Assembly (NCBI GenBank): GCA_905234395.1
Contig: CAJOHG010000003.1
Location: 1-42,320 of the forward strand
Length of the DNA stretch: 42,320 nt
From: an uncultured Selenomonadaceae bacterium
GTDB lineage: Bacteria; Bacillota; Negativicutes; Selenomonadales; Selenomonadaceae
Direction of reading: 5' to 3'
Position 1 is the first letter of the stretch. The number at the start of each line of letters is the position of its first letter. The translations under genes were made by a program, and so were the position numbers. Below are positions 31,196-38,528 of this stretch, one piece after another. The notes beneath the pieces were generated by a model. The model worked only from the letters and a program-made list of their open reading frames with translations, searched no databases and was not told the DNA's origin.

Positions 31196-32699
31196 TTAAA
31201 TCGCCTTCCGTTTCAGCTTGCGGCATGACATTCGACATCGCTTTGTTCTCTTCCGATAACACCGACAAATTTTCCCAAAAGTCGACGCCGCAAAGTTCGG
31301 CTGATTCTTTCTCGCGCGTAGTCAAGCCGAGTGCAATTCTCAAACGCACGCCTTCAGCTTCCTTTACCGGGTCGATGAAACGGTTATTCTCGCTGAACCA
31401 TTCACTGTTCAACCATGCCTTACGTTTAATCGGATCGTCGAAAAATCCTTCCGCTTTGATTCTGCCCAATGCGATCGCTTCAGTCAGAAACTGCTCATAA
31501 ATCGGTGCGCAAAAATCTTGCACAAAAGCCGCGCGTCTGATTCTGAACGTATCTGCCGCCTGAAGGAGTGCCGCTCTGCTTGCGCTGTAGGAACTTGAAA
31601 AATTGTGCAACAAAACTTCAAACGGAATTCCTGTCGCCGCGCCGATTTGCTTCAGAAACGAACTTAAAAACACGTCAAAAGTTGATTGGGCATTTGAAGA
31701 ATCAATGGCTTTAACCGAGACGCCGCGCGGAAGTGCACACATCGTCGCCGGTCCCAATCGGTATTCACTCACATCAACTGCAACTTCATTGTCGCCCACG
31801 ATTTGATTAAAGCCCAAATTTTGTTGCGGCTGCTCGAAAAAGATTGAGAAAAAACTTTTGATGATTGCGCTTGTAAGCTCGGCGTCGGCATATCGACTTA
31901 TCTGTTTAAGCGGCTCAATGACGGGAGCCAACAACGGCACTCCGCGATATTGATCGGGTCGTGTGTCCGTGCAGATGTGCAAAAGATTTCGGCAGCCCGT
32001 ATCGCGTCCGAACCAACGTACTCTTTGCCAAGTCAATTCGGGATTAACGCTGTCAAATTCATTCCAAATCCGATTCGATATCCATATCGCACTCAACACG
32101 CCGTCCGAATCAACTTCAATGCCGTTGACGATTCTGTGATTGCCGCGCTTCATTTCAACCGTTGAAAGAGCTGCGCCTTCCGTCAATGGATTGGACACGC
32201 GCATCGCCTCAATCAACTGCAACCGCAACGAATACGGGCTGTAACTTGTCGGAACGCGACGTTTAAAGAGACAAAAGCTGTCGCCGTCAACCAAACAGCT
32301 CGCAAATGCAATGCGTTGGAGCTCGAAAAAATTATTCCGCCGCAGAAAATCACACGCAAGAGCATTGTCTGCCCACAATGAAAACTCTCGCTTGGTGATA
32401 CGCGACCATTCCCGCGCCTGTTCAGTTGAAATGCCTAAAACGTCTGCATTCGGGCGAGGAAAAAGTTTCAGTCCGCTTCCGACCGTTCCCGTGGTCAGGC
32501 AACTTATTGCCGCATGACCGATTGCTGAATTTATCGCTAAGTCGTACGCTCGGTCTCGCAACAGATTCAAATTCTTGTCGATGTCGCTTTTGGCTGAGTA
32601 GTGTGACGGCGTCCAAGTCTTTAAAGTTTTGCGGTCTCGTGAGGCTCCGCCGTTGTCATAGCCGCTGTTGACGATATGAGGCTTATTTTTTTTGCTCAT
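31182..32699 (-). CDS. B: Portal protein (lambda B family)
   Basis: 505 residues. Lambda-type portal features: YSAKSDIDKNLNLLRDRAYD, LAINSAIGHAAISCLTTGTV, GSGLKLFPRPNAD, WADNALACDFLRRNNFFELQ, and PDQYRGVPLLAPVIEPLKQI, followed by the KQIGAATGIPFEVLLHNFSS and SYSASRAALLQAADTFRIRR clip/wing region. It forms the dodecameric DNA gate. The start is 22 bases downstream of the leader hairpin at 32722-32768. An HNH remnant separates it from gpW. Confidence 0.94.
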   Translation of the reverse strand: MSKKNKPHIVNSGYDNGGASRDRKTLKTWTPSHYSAKSDIDKNLNLLRDRAYDLAINSAIGHAAISCLTTGTVGSGLKLFPRPNADVLGISTEQAREWSRITKREFSLWADNALACDFLRRNNFFELQRIAFASCLVDGDSFCLFKRRVPTSYSPYSLRLQLIEAMRVSNPLTEGAALSTVEMKRGNHRIVNGIEVDSDGVLSAIWISNRIWNEFDSVNPELTWQRVRWFGRDTGCRNLLHICTDTRPDQYRGVPLLAPVIEPLKQISRYADAELTSAIIKSFFSIFFEQPQQNLGFNQIVGDNEVAVDVSEYRLGPATMCALPRGVSVKAIDSSNAQSTFDVFLSSFLKQIGAATGIPFEVLLHNFSSSYSASRAALLQAADTFRIRRAAFVQDFCAPIYEQFLTEAIALGRIKAEGFFDDPIKRKAWLNSEWFSENNRFIDPVKEAEGVRLRIALGLTTREKESAELCGVDFWENLSVLSEENKAMSNVMPQAETEGDLNGKS

Positions 32700-32721
32700 T
32701 TTAATACCTTGCCAAATGAAA

Positions 32722-32768
32722 AGCTCTGCGTTAAGATTGAACTGTCTAAGCCAACCAAACGCAGGGCT
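32722..32768 (-). promoter_or_regulatory. Leader hairpin before portal
   Basis: Arms AGCCCTGCGTT and AACGCAGAGCT on the minus strand pair over 11 bp with one mismatch, followed by TTTTC. Homologous in layout to the hairpin before gpI (12604-12651): both follow AACTTCGATT and precede CATTTG. Confidence 0.55.
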
Positions 32769-32783
32769 AATCGAAGTTTAATT

Positions 32784-32812
32784 ATAGTAACACGCCCCGC
32801 AACTTTTAGCAA
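32784..32812 (-). promoter_or_regulatory. Sigma70-type promoter in HNH unit 2
   Basis: Minus strand TTGCTA (32807-32812), 17 bases, TACTAT (32784-32789); an overlapping TATAAT lies at 32781-32786. Same position relative to the HNH gene as in unit 1. Confidence 0.55.
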
Positions 32813-32824
32813 GGAGTGATTGTA

Positions 32825-33117
32825 ATGGAAATTTGGAAAGAGATTTATCCCGATTATCAAGTCTCAAACTTAGGTCGCGTTCGCTCGTTCAAGTCGGACA
32901 GCCGCATATTTTATCGACGTGCACCAACCCTCGCGGTTATTTGCACGTCGGTCTGTGGATTGACGGCAAGCAAAAGCAGTGCTCCGTTCACCGGCTCGTG
33001 GCCAAAGCTTTTATTCCAAATCCGCTCAATAAACACGAAGTCAATCATAACTGCGGTCTCGCTAAAAAATATGGCGTCAATCAAACAACCATACTAAACA
33101 TCGTTCACGAGAACTAA
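32825..33117 (+). pseudogene. HNH homing endonuclease remnant 2
   Basis: ATG at 32825 behind AAGGAGTGATTGTA. Frame 1 shows the NUMOD4 start (MEIWKEIYPDYQVSNLGRVR, SFKSDS). A frame change then gives NPRGYLHVGLWIDGKQKQCS, VHRLVAKAFIPNPLNKHEVN-H. The HNH core is cut there and joined directly to a C-terminal piece (CGLAKKYGVNQTTILNIVHEN). So it has one frameshift and one deletion. The deleted region is the one kept in HNH unit 1, so the two decayed independently. Its stop overlaps the gpW stop. Confidence 0.8.
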
Positions 33118-33329
33118 TCGATAAAAACTGCGCGGCGAACACGACCTGCTCCGCTCTCCAACAATTCAATCTCGTTTTCTAAATCATTAATCGCGGCGCG
33201 GACAGAATTCAAATCGGCTCGTCTCAATCGGCGCGAATCCAACTGGTATTCTTCCGCGTCCAAAATCTTTCGTTCAGCCTCGTAATATTTTTGCAAGCGG
33301 TCTTTCAAAAATTCTAATCGCGTCACCAA
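33114..33329 (-). CDS. W: Head-tail joining protein gpW
   Basis: 71 residues, the size of lambda gpW. LEFLKDRLQKYYEAERKILD, EYQLDSRRLRRADLNSVRAA and INDLENEIELLES form the two helices and hairpin of the family. It closes the portal after packaging and connects to the tail. It overlaps the end of the terminase gene by 7 bases; order A-W-B is that of lambda. Confidence 0.92.
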   Translation of the reverse strand: MVTRLEFLKDRLQKYYEAERKILDAEEYQLDSRRLRRADLNSVRAAINDLENEIELLESGAGRVRRAVFID

Positions 33330-35803
33330 ATATCAACTTCTTTCCAGCGGACGGATTTTTTAGTCGGCTTATTTTGTTTAACGGTCGGCAAATCATCTCT
33401 TAAAAGTTCGCGGCGACTTTGCCAAAAAGTTTGCGGCTCAACATTGCCAATACAACTTTTTGCCGCCGCCAATGAATAACATGCCAAGTCCAAACTCTCA
33501 TTTCGCTCTTTATCGTTAATCTTCTCGAATGTCTCATAAACAATCCCTGCCGATTTTTTGATGACTTTGTGTTCGCTGATGAGCTCTTTGAAATAATTAA
33601 CGTCATAGCCGCGCTTGCCCAAAAATTCATCGTCGCGAGGGAAATGCATAAATCCCGCTCCGACTTCCGTGATGCCCAAATTGTTCATGACTTCTTGTTT
33701 CCCGTCATCAACTCCCAAGATCGTGAGTATAACGTTTGAATTTTGCGGATGACTATATTTATGCAGCAAACTTAATCCCATGCCGGATTTGCCTTTAATC
33801 GGAAAACGTCCTTTAGCCATATTCGCGCGGCAATAAGCATAAACCGCAGTCGTTGAATAGCCGCTGTCAATGAACGTTCGCGCAACCGTCATGCCGATGC
33901 CGTTTGAAAAGTGAAACGTCCTGTCCAACACGCTGTCCAATTCACGCCACGTGGCAGGTTGAGTCGGTTCTCCTCTGACAAGTCCGCGCAGTATTCCAAA
34001 TCGTTCAAAGCCGTCTCTCCAACCGACAATTTCATATTCCAACCGATTCGCTTGCACATCAACCGCCGCCGTCAAAAGCGACACTCCGTCGGGCAACTCC
34101 GCGGGATAATCTTCGCGTCGTTCAAGGAAAATATTTTCATCATCATAATAACCGGCTTGCTTATACGAAAGTCCGAAGCGCGTATTGTAAACGACTGCCT
34201 CACGATTCGCATCGCCGCGAGCCTCCAGCCATTCTCGCATGATATTTTTCCATTCAAGCCACGGACTGCTGAATCCGTTGACATAAAAAGACCGTATGCC
34301 GTTTTTCAGCGCGTCGGGATTTTGAGCAACATATTTCTGCGCGGACGACTTCATTGTCAGCTCGTCGAATTCAAAGCCGCATTGAGGACACCGCCATTTG
34401 ACATCCTCAACGACGATAACTTTGTTGCCCTCCTCGTCCTTGCGCTGTTGATAATCAACCTGCATTTGCCGATAATCAAGCGGCGAAAACTCCAGGCAGT
34501 TCGGACAACGATGCGTCCATTGTTCCTGCGTGCCCAAAAGATATTCAACGTCAATGCGACTGGCACCTTCTGCCGTCGGCGTGCTGAAAAGGGCTATGCG
34601 ACTGTCCCAATAAGTGCTTGTGCGACGTGCCGCCAATTCTACCGGGTCACCTTCATTGCCGTTTGCTGAATGTGGATAGCGATCAACCTCATCACACAGG
34701 AGAATTTTAATCGGCTTTGATGCCAAACCTGCAGGCGAATTTGCGCCAATCAACACCACTCTGCCGCCCTTGAAAAATTTACTCAAGATTGTTTGATTCG
34801 CGTCGCGCGTCTTATATTCTCCAAACAGCGGCGTCAATACTTTTGTATCTTGAATCATTTTCGACAGACGGGCTTTGGAAAAATCCATAGCTGTCTCCAA
34901 CGTGGGCTGAACAATCAAGATTGTGCACGGATCAAGCATTACATATCGCCCGACTATGTTCAAAAGGACTTCCGAATTTTTTGTTACAATTAATTCTCGT
35001 CCTGCCAAAAACAAATGATTCGGGCTGTCAACGGCGATGCATTTAACCGGCACGCTCGCCACTTTTTCAACCTTCGACACTTCCCGAGTAAGATTCATTG
35101 TCGACGCGAAAAGATATTCCACTTGCCAACCTTCGACAGCCAAATCAATGCATATGCCCAACGCCTCTTGCCGTTGCTCCTGCGAACCGAACAAATATTC
35201 ATTGAGTAACGGCGGAAACTTTTTTCGCGGCTTGTTCATGTTGAAGATTAATCTTTTGTCACTGCGCGGCTTCAAGCGCGGTAAATTTTTTTCGGGCAAT
35301 TTGAGCGGTTTGACTTCGGGCAATTTCATTCCTATGCGCAACTGCGTCGTCGTCAGCAACTTGCCGTCTGCCATCCAATTATGCTCCGCGTCCGCCACAA
35401 TCTTTGCGCCGTCAGAAAAAGTTATCTCGTAACAATCGCGGTCATATCTTATCGGACTTACTCCGAGCACGTTGCACACTTCGCCGTTCTCGTCAAAAAC
35501 TTTGTCGCCGACTTCAATGTCCCGCATCAACTTAAAACCGTCAACCGTTGCTATCGGTGTATCGATTGAAATTGCTTTCCCGACCTGCGCGGCTGATTTG
35601 ACGACGATGCGTTTAATGTTCGGCTCCGTGAACGCGTCCATCACCGGTTGCATATACGGCACGCGTGATGTTTTCCATTTGCCGGGCTCTGCACTGTCCG
35701 AAGGCAACATCCGATATGCATCAGCCCAACAACTCACGCTGACCTTGGGCACCGGGCGAAGATTTTCAAGCAGTATCTTCTTCAATGTCCGCGCAGTTTT
35801 CAT
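33323..35803 (-). CDS. A: Terminase large subunit (GpA family) with in-frame intein
   Basis: 826 residues from the ATG at 35803 (a TTG one codon earlier is possible). Residues 1-76 and 277-826 are the GpA terminase: KRIVVKSAAQVGK, then after the intein SEVLLNIVGRYVM; together they restore the Walker A-like motif. Walker B-like ILLCDEVD is at 367-374. A four-Cys zinc site (CPNC, CPQC) follows, then the nuclease part (LTAAVDVQANRLEYEIVGWR; FIDSGYSTTAVYAYCRANMA). Residues 77-276 are an intein inside the ATP-binding loop, so the motor is inactive until splicing. It cuts and packages DNA with the Nu1-like subunit. It overlaps the small subunit gene by 38 bases. Confidence 0.95.
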   Translation of the reverse strand: MKTARTLKKILLENLRPVPKVSVSCWADAYRMLPSDSAEPGKWKTSRVPYMQPVMDAFTEPNIKRIVVKSAAQVGKAISIDTPIATVDGFKLMRDIEVGDKVFDENGEVCNVLGVSPIRYDRDCYEITFSDGAKIVADAEHNWMADGKLLTTTQLRIGMKLPEVKPLKLPEKNLPRLKPRSDKRLIFNMNKPRKKFPPLLNEYLFGSQEQRQEALGICIDLAVEGWQVEYLFASTMNLTREVSKVEKVASVPVKCIAVDSPNHLFLAGRELIVTKNSEVLLNIVGRYVMLDPCTILIVQPTLETAMDFSKARLSKMIQDTKVLTPLFGEYKTRDANQTILSKFFKGGRVVLIGANSPAGLASKPIKILLCDEVDRYPHSANGNEGDPVELAARRTSTYWDSRIALFSTPTAEGASRIDVEYLLGTQEQWTHRCPNCLEFSPLDYRQMQVDYQQRKDEEGNKVIVVEDVKWRCPQCGFEFDELTMKSSAQKYVAQNPDALKNGIRSFYVNGFSSPWLEWKNIMREWLEARGDANREAVVYNTRFGLSYKQAGYYDDENIFLERREDYPAELPDGVSLLTAAVDVQANRLEYEIVGWRDGFERFGILRGLVRGEPTQPATWRELDSVLDRTFHFSNGIGMTVARTFIDSGYSTTAVYAYCRANMAKGRFPIKGKSGMGLSLLHKYSHPQNSNVILTILGVDDGKQEVMNNLGITEVGAGFMHFPRDDEFLGKRGYDVNYFKELISEHKVIKKSAGIVYETFEKINDKERNESLDLACYSLAAAKSCIGNVEPQTFWQSRRELLRDDLPTVKQNKPTKKSVRWKEVDIW
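34976..35575 (-). other. Class 3-type mini-intein in terminase
   Basis: 200 residues, Ala77 to Asn276, followed by Ser277 (+1). Block A: AISIDTPIATVDGFKLMRDI, with Ala instead of Cys/Ser at position 1. Block B: ADAEHNWMADG with His141 and Trp143. Block F: VKCIAVDSPNHLFLAG with Cys255. Block G: LIVTKN with Thr274. The Trp-Cys-Thr triplet without an N-terminal nucleophile is the mark of class 3 inteins, where the block F Cys starts splicing. The penultimate residue is Lys rather than the usual His. No LAGLIDADG motif is seen; EYLFGSQEQRQEAL may be a remnant of one. Confidence 0.88.
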
Positions 35804-36284
35804 CAAATGTCACCGCCTTTATTCCGCCGCTCAGTTCCGTCAATTCCTCTTCGATTGCTGAAGTCAACGTCCGATAAATCTCCGCACGGCTTTTCCCTTC
35901 AAGTTGCGGTGCATATTTGCTCGGCAAGCCCGTCAACTTGCTGCGGAAATTCGTCAACAGTTCGCTCAAGACGCCTTCGACAACCGACGCCTCATAGACT
36001 TCGCCGCGACTTTTGGACAGTTTCAGCTCCGCCAGTTCTCGTTTCGCCTTTTCATGAAGTCCGCGTTCCTTCCAAAAATTCACGCCTTCGCCCGTAACAT
36101 TCTTCGACAGAAAATAATTGCGCAAGCTCTCAAACAACATCACTTGTCCCGACCGCGATTCTTCATCCCGAACGACTATTCCCTCGTCGATTAGCTGATT
36201 GATTCGCGGCGTCGACAGGCTCAAGGCTCTGCCCAGTTGCGTTTGGCTGACCGTCGTCTCCTTAATATCTCCGCTTAGTCTCAA
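35766..36284 (-). CDS. Nu1: Terminase small subunit (Nu1-like)
   Basis: 172 residues. The start is the TTG at 36284 (MRLSGDIKETTVSQTQLGRA), since AAAAGGAG lies just upstream; another TTG at 36317 has no such site. The N-terminal winged helix (TVSQTQLGRALSLSTPRINQ, LIDEGIVVRDEESRSG) is the Nu1/DUF1441 DNA-recognition domain; a long helix follows (FWKERGLHEKAKRELAELKL) and the C-terminus binds the large subunit. It recognises the packaging site, perhaps the GC-rich palindrome just upstream. Confidence 0.85.
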   Translation of the reverse strand: MRLSGDIKETTVSQTQLGRALSLSTPRINQLIDEGIVVRDEESRSGQVMLFESLRNYFLSKNVTGEGVNFWKERGLHEKAKRELAELKLSKSRGEVYEASVVEGVLSELLTNFRSKLTGLPSKYAPQLEGKSRAEIYRTLTSAIEEELTELSGGIKAVTFDENCADIEEDTA

Positions 36285-36365
36285 GTCGTTTCTCCTTTTA
36301 ATTACCGTCCGCCACAAAACTTTTCACTTTAAGTCGTTTAAAAATCTTTCAGCTAAAAATACGCC

Positions 36366-36396
36366 GGGCGTCCGCTTGCCCGCGCGGCAAGTGCCC
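36366..36396. other. GC-rich palindrome, candidate packaging site
   Basis: CTTGCC-CGCGC-GGCAAG (36375-36391) within outer GGGC/GCCC arms. It lies in the noncoding 125 bases between the methyltransferase remnant and Nu1, where lambdoid phages place cos. A minus-strand terminator is an alternative (a GTATTTTT stretch follows). Confidence 0.35.
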
Positions 36397-36409
36397 TTGT
36401 TCCCAGAAC

Positions 36410-36668
36410 CTACTTAAACAGCGACTGTTGACGTTGAGCAATCGCTTCGTCGATTCGTCTCTGTGCAATGTCGTAATATCGCTCGTCTATCTCGTAGCCG
36501 ATAAAATTTCTGCTCAAAGAACGGGCGCATCAAATTGAAATCGGCAAACGACGACTTCACTCCGTTTGAACTTGCTCCGACACAATACGGCGGATCTGTC
36601 GCGATTAAATCAATCGAATTGTCGGCGAGTGTTTTCATTCCTTCAAGACAGTCTTCATTGTAAATCAT
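36410..36668 (-). pseudogene. DNA methyltransferase remnant 2
   Basis: ATG at 36668 after GGAGAAACAG. MIYNEDCLEGMKTLADNSID, then LIATDPPYCVGASSNG with the DPPY motif, up to LMRPFFEQ, where the same junction as in remnant 1 joins the C-terminal SRNFIGYEIDERYYDIAQRR in another frame (stop at 36410). The 70 or so bases around the junction are identical in both remnants, but the flanks differ at silent-type positions. It has its own promoter (36754-36782) and a strong leader hairpin. Confidence 0.8.
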
Positions 36669-36679
36669 CTGTTTCTCCA

Positions 36680-36715
36680 AAAGGAAAAGAGCCCGTCGAA
36701 CGAGCCCTTTCCTTT
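36680..36715 (-). terminator. Strong leader hairpin before methyltransferase remnant 2
   Basis: The minus-strand RNA forms a 15-bp stem with one bulged U: AAAGGAAAGGGCUCG, loop UUCGA, CGGGCUCUUUUCCUUU. The ribosome site GGAG follows within a few bases. Member of the GCTCG...CGGGC hairpin family. Confidence 0.65.
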
Positions 36716-36753
36716 GACGATTCTGTTTTCGCTTACACAAAATTACCAGTTTG

Positions 36754-36782
36754 ATTATACTCGACCGAGAGCGTTTAGTCAA
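36754..36782 (-). promoter_or_regulatory. Sigma70-type promoter at start of late region
   Basis: Minus strand TTGACT (36777-36782), 17 bases, TATAAT (36754-36759), overlapping the stop of the sigma-like regulator. It points to the methyltransferase remnant and then the terminase genes, and is the best promoter seen in the window. Confidence 0.8.
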
Positions 36783-37212
36783 GTTTACCGGTGTTTTTTA
36801 ATTCCCGCAGTCCCAATTTATGCAACGTGCTCACCCAGCCGCGCGTGTAGCCCGTTTGCCGCGCTATCTCTTTGTAGCTCATGCATGTGACGTAGCGGCA
36901 TATCAGCACGCGTTCTTCTTGTTCCGGCAAATTCAGTCCGCGCAGAGTGTCCATCAATTCAAGTTTGCGATTGATTTTTTCCGCCTCCAGTTTTTGTAAC
37001 CGCTCTTCGCTCTCCAATATCAAAGTCGCCACTTGTTCTACTTTCCCGGTCAAGGATTTGGCATGTGGCATCCCGTCCCAATGCGCCGTCAACTGTGCCG
37101 ACATTGCACGCAAAGACGCCAGCCGTCTTTGCTCCCGCGTATATTCCCGGCACAATGTCCATACTCCGTTTAATTCGTCGACTGTCACTGCCCGATCTCC
37201 TTTGCCTGTCAT
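36775..37212 (-). CDS. Sigma-like (ArpU/DUF1492-type) late regulator
   Basis: 145 residues from MTGKGDRAVTVDELNGVWTL at 37212. Coiled-coil middle (VEQVATLILESEERLQKLEA) and a C-terminal region-4-like helix-turn-helix: LPEQEERVLICRYVTCMSYK, EIARQTGYTRGWVSTLHKLG. Proteins of this kind precede terminase genes in Bacillota phages and turn on late transcription. It is the last gene of the early block, directly before the promoter at 36754-36782, in keeping with that role. Confidence 0.75.
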   Translation of the reverse strand: MTGKGDRAVTVDELNGVWTLCREYTREQRRLASLRAMSAQLTAHWDGMPHAKSLTGKVEQVATLILESEERLQKLEAEKINRKLELMDTLRGLNLPEQEERVLICRYVTCMSYKEIARQTGYTRGWVSTLHKLGLRELKNTGKLD

Positions 37213-37214
37213 TG

Positions 37215-37442
37215 TCAAATAACCTGTTTGTTTTTCATTGAACTTTCGTTTAAGCACTTGACCAAGCGTCGGACAAAATCTTTGGCTTCCGATTTGGACA
37301 GATACCATTTGAGCGGCGTCTCCTCGGAGCGGTCGTCAACTTTGCGCAACCAGAACACGTCGAATTTTTCAACGAGTTCAACGCGGATGACAATCGCCTG
37401 GTCAATGCCGTTGCTCGCGCCGTATTCTGTCATTCGCCACAT
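37215..37442 (-). CDS. Hypothetical protein, 75 aa
   Basis: 75 residues from MWRMTEYGASNGIDQAIVIR. Strands with a Trp-rich middle (EKFDVFWLRKVDD, PLKWYLSKSEAKDFVRRLVK). No family recognised. It overlaps the preceding 69-residue gene by 13 bases and is followed two bases later by the regulator ATG, so it is part of the early operon. It resembles the 69-residue neighbour in plan (strands then a C-terminal helix), and the two may be distant paralogues. Confidence 0.65.
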   Translation of the reverse strand: MWRMTEYGASNGIDQAIVIRVELVEKFDVFWLRKVDDRSEETPLKWYLSKSEAKDFVRRLVKCLNESSMKNKQVI

Positions 37443-37639
37443 GTTTTTTCCTCGTTCAATTCGGCAACGAGTTTGTCCAGATAAGCTTGAGCTTCTTCGC
37501 GAGTGTTGAAAATGGCAAGGCGAACGTTCATGTCGTTGACGTAAGCAAACGCACAGAGTTTGCTGTCGCTATAACCTATGCGAAGTGCCGTGATTTTGTC
37601 TTGGCGTATATATCCTTCAAGCGTCTTGATGAATTTCAT
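37430..37639 (-). CDS. Hypothetical protein, 69 aa
   Basis: 69 residues from MKFIKTLEGYIRQDKITALR. Strand-rich first part and a C-terminal helix (TREEAQAYLDKLVAELNEEK). Its ATG overlaps the RusA stop (ATGA). Function unknown. Confidence 0.65.
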   Translation of the reverse strand: MKFIKTLEGYIRQDKITALRIGYSDSKLCAFAYVNDMNVRLAIFNTREEAQAYLDKLVAELNEEKTCGE

Positions 37640-38031
37640 TGTATTTCCTCCAGTTCGATTTCAATCAGCGGCTCGCCCTTGCAAAGTTTGATGTGCCCTT
37701 CGACGATCTGTTTGTCGTCTTGGTAGCAAATGCCGTTGAGAGCGTCGCTGATGGCTTTGGCGTGATTATCCCAATCGCCATATTTGAGCGCGGTCGGAAT
37801 AATTTTCTTGCTCACTTCGATGTTGATTTTAATCGCGCCGCCAAAAGGAGCCTGCCCTTTCATCGCTTGCTTGGCGTAAAAGCCCAACGTCTCTTTGAAT
37901 TCGCTGTAACGTTTCGGATTGAAACGACGTCTGATGTTTGAATCGGTACGCTTGAAAGGTACAGGCTCAATGGGCGCGCTGATTTTAATCGACGACTTCA
38001 AATTCGCCGTTCCAATCGGCAGCAAGGTCAT
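37636..38031 (-). CDS. rusA: RusA-type Holliday junction resolvase
   Basis: 131 residues if the ATG at 38031 is used; the start is uncertain because no ribosome site precedes it, and a TTG at 38001 has GGAACGG nearby. The RusA motif is complete: GDWDNHAKAISDALNGICYQ then DDKQI, with the metal-binding Asp at 86/88, 96 and 105. The N-terminal KRTDSNIRRRFNPKRYSEFK fits as well. It resolves branched DNA before packaging. It overlaps the YopX-like gene by 47 bases. Confidence 0.88.
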   Translation of the reverse strand: MTLLPIGTANLKSSIKISAPIEPVPFKRTDSNIRRRFNPKRYSEFKETLGFYAKQAMKGQAPFGGAIKINIEVSKKIIPTALKYGDWDNHAKAISDALNGICYQDDKQIVEGHIKLCKGEPLIEIELEEIQ

Positions 38032-38206
38032 CGTGTTCATTAAGATAAAACTGCCCGTCACCAAAAATAATGGTGTCAACGTCGCCGTCGTCGTAGCGCA
38101 CTTTGTCGCCCTCAAAAATTTCACGACCGTTTTTGTCGAGAATGCCGCTGCCGAGTTCGCAGTCAAGCGTTTGAATTTGCCCGTTGATTCTGATTGTGTG
38201 TTTCAT
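37985..38206 (-). CDS. Short YopX-like protein, 73 aa
   Basis: 73 residues from MKHTIRINGQIQTLDCELGS at 38206, after a GGAGGCTTGAA site. The segment GSGILDKNGREIFEGDKVRY carries the YopX hallmark (NGxEIxEGDKV) also found in the neighbour at 38208-38528 (VDKNGKEVYEGDKVI). It seems to be a reduced second copy. YopX function is unknown; it is common in Bacillota phages. Confidence 0.75.
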   Translation of the reverse strand: MKHTIRINGQIQTLDCELGSGILDKNGREIFEGDKVRYDDGDVDTIIFGDGQFYLNEHDDLAADWNGEFEVVD

Positions 38207-38207
38207 T

Positions 38208-38528
38208 TCAAGCCTCCGCCAAAACAATTTCTTCGTCGCGAATGGCACCGTAGTCTTCAAGCGACGCATACATCGGAAAAGTTTTCGCGCCGTCAAAGTC
38301 CGGGTCGTCCTTGTCCTCAATGCGTATCACTTTATCGCCTTCGTAAACTTCCTTGCCGTTTTTGTCAACGCCGATAAGTAGAGCAACCGATTCCGTCTCC
38401 ACGCTCACATATTTTAAATCTTGCCACGAGCGGATGAAGGGCGTCGCAGTGCCCATGCCCTTAAGACAGTCGCCGTATACGTATTTGCCCGTCTTGATGT
38501 CGCGTCCTCTGAATTTAATCTGCCTCAT
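38208..38528 (-). CDS. YopX family protein
   Basis: 106 residues from MRQIKFRGRDIKTGKYVYGD at 38528 with AAGGAGGCAACCAATC. This start and the middle (VALLIGVDKNGKEVYEGDKV) are the YopX signature. It overlaps the recT stop by 14 bases. Role unknown. Confidence 0.88.
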   Translation of the reverse strand: MRQIKFRGRDIKTGKYVYGDCLKGMGTATPFIRSWQDLKYVSVETESVALLIGVDKNGKEVYEGDKVIRIEDKDDPDFDGAKTFPMYASLEDYGAIRDEEIVLAEA

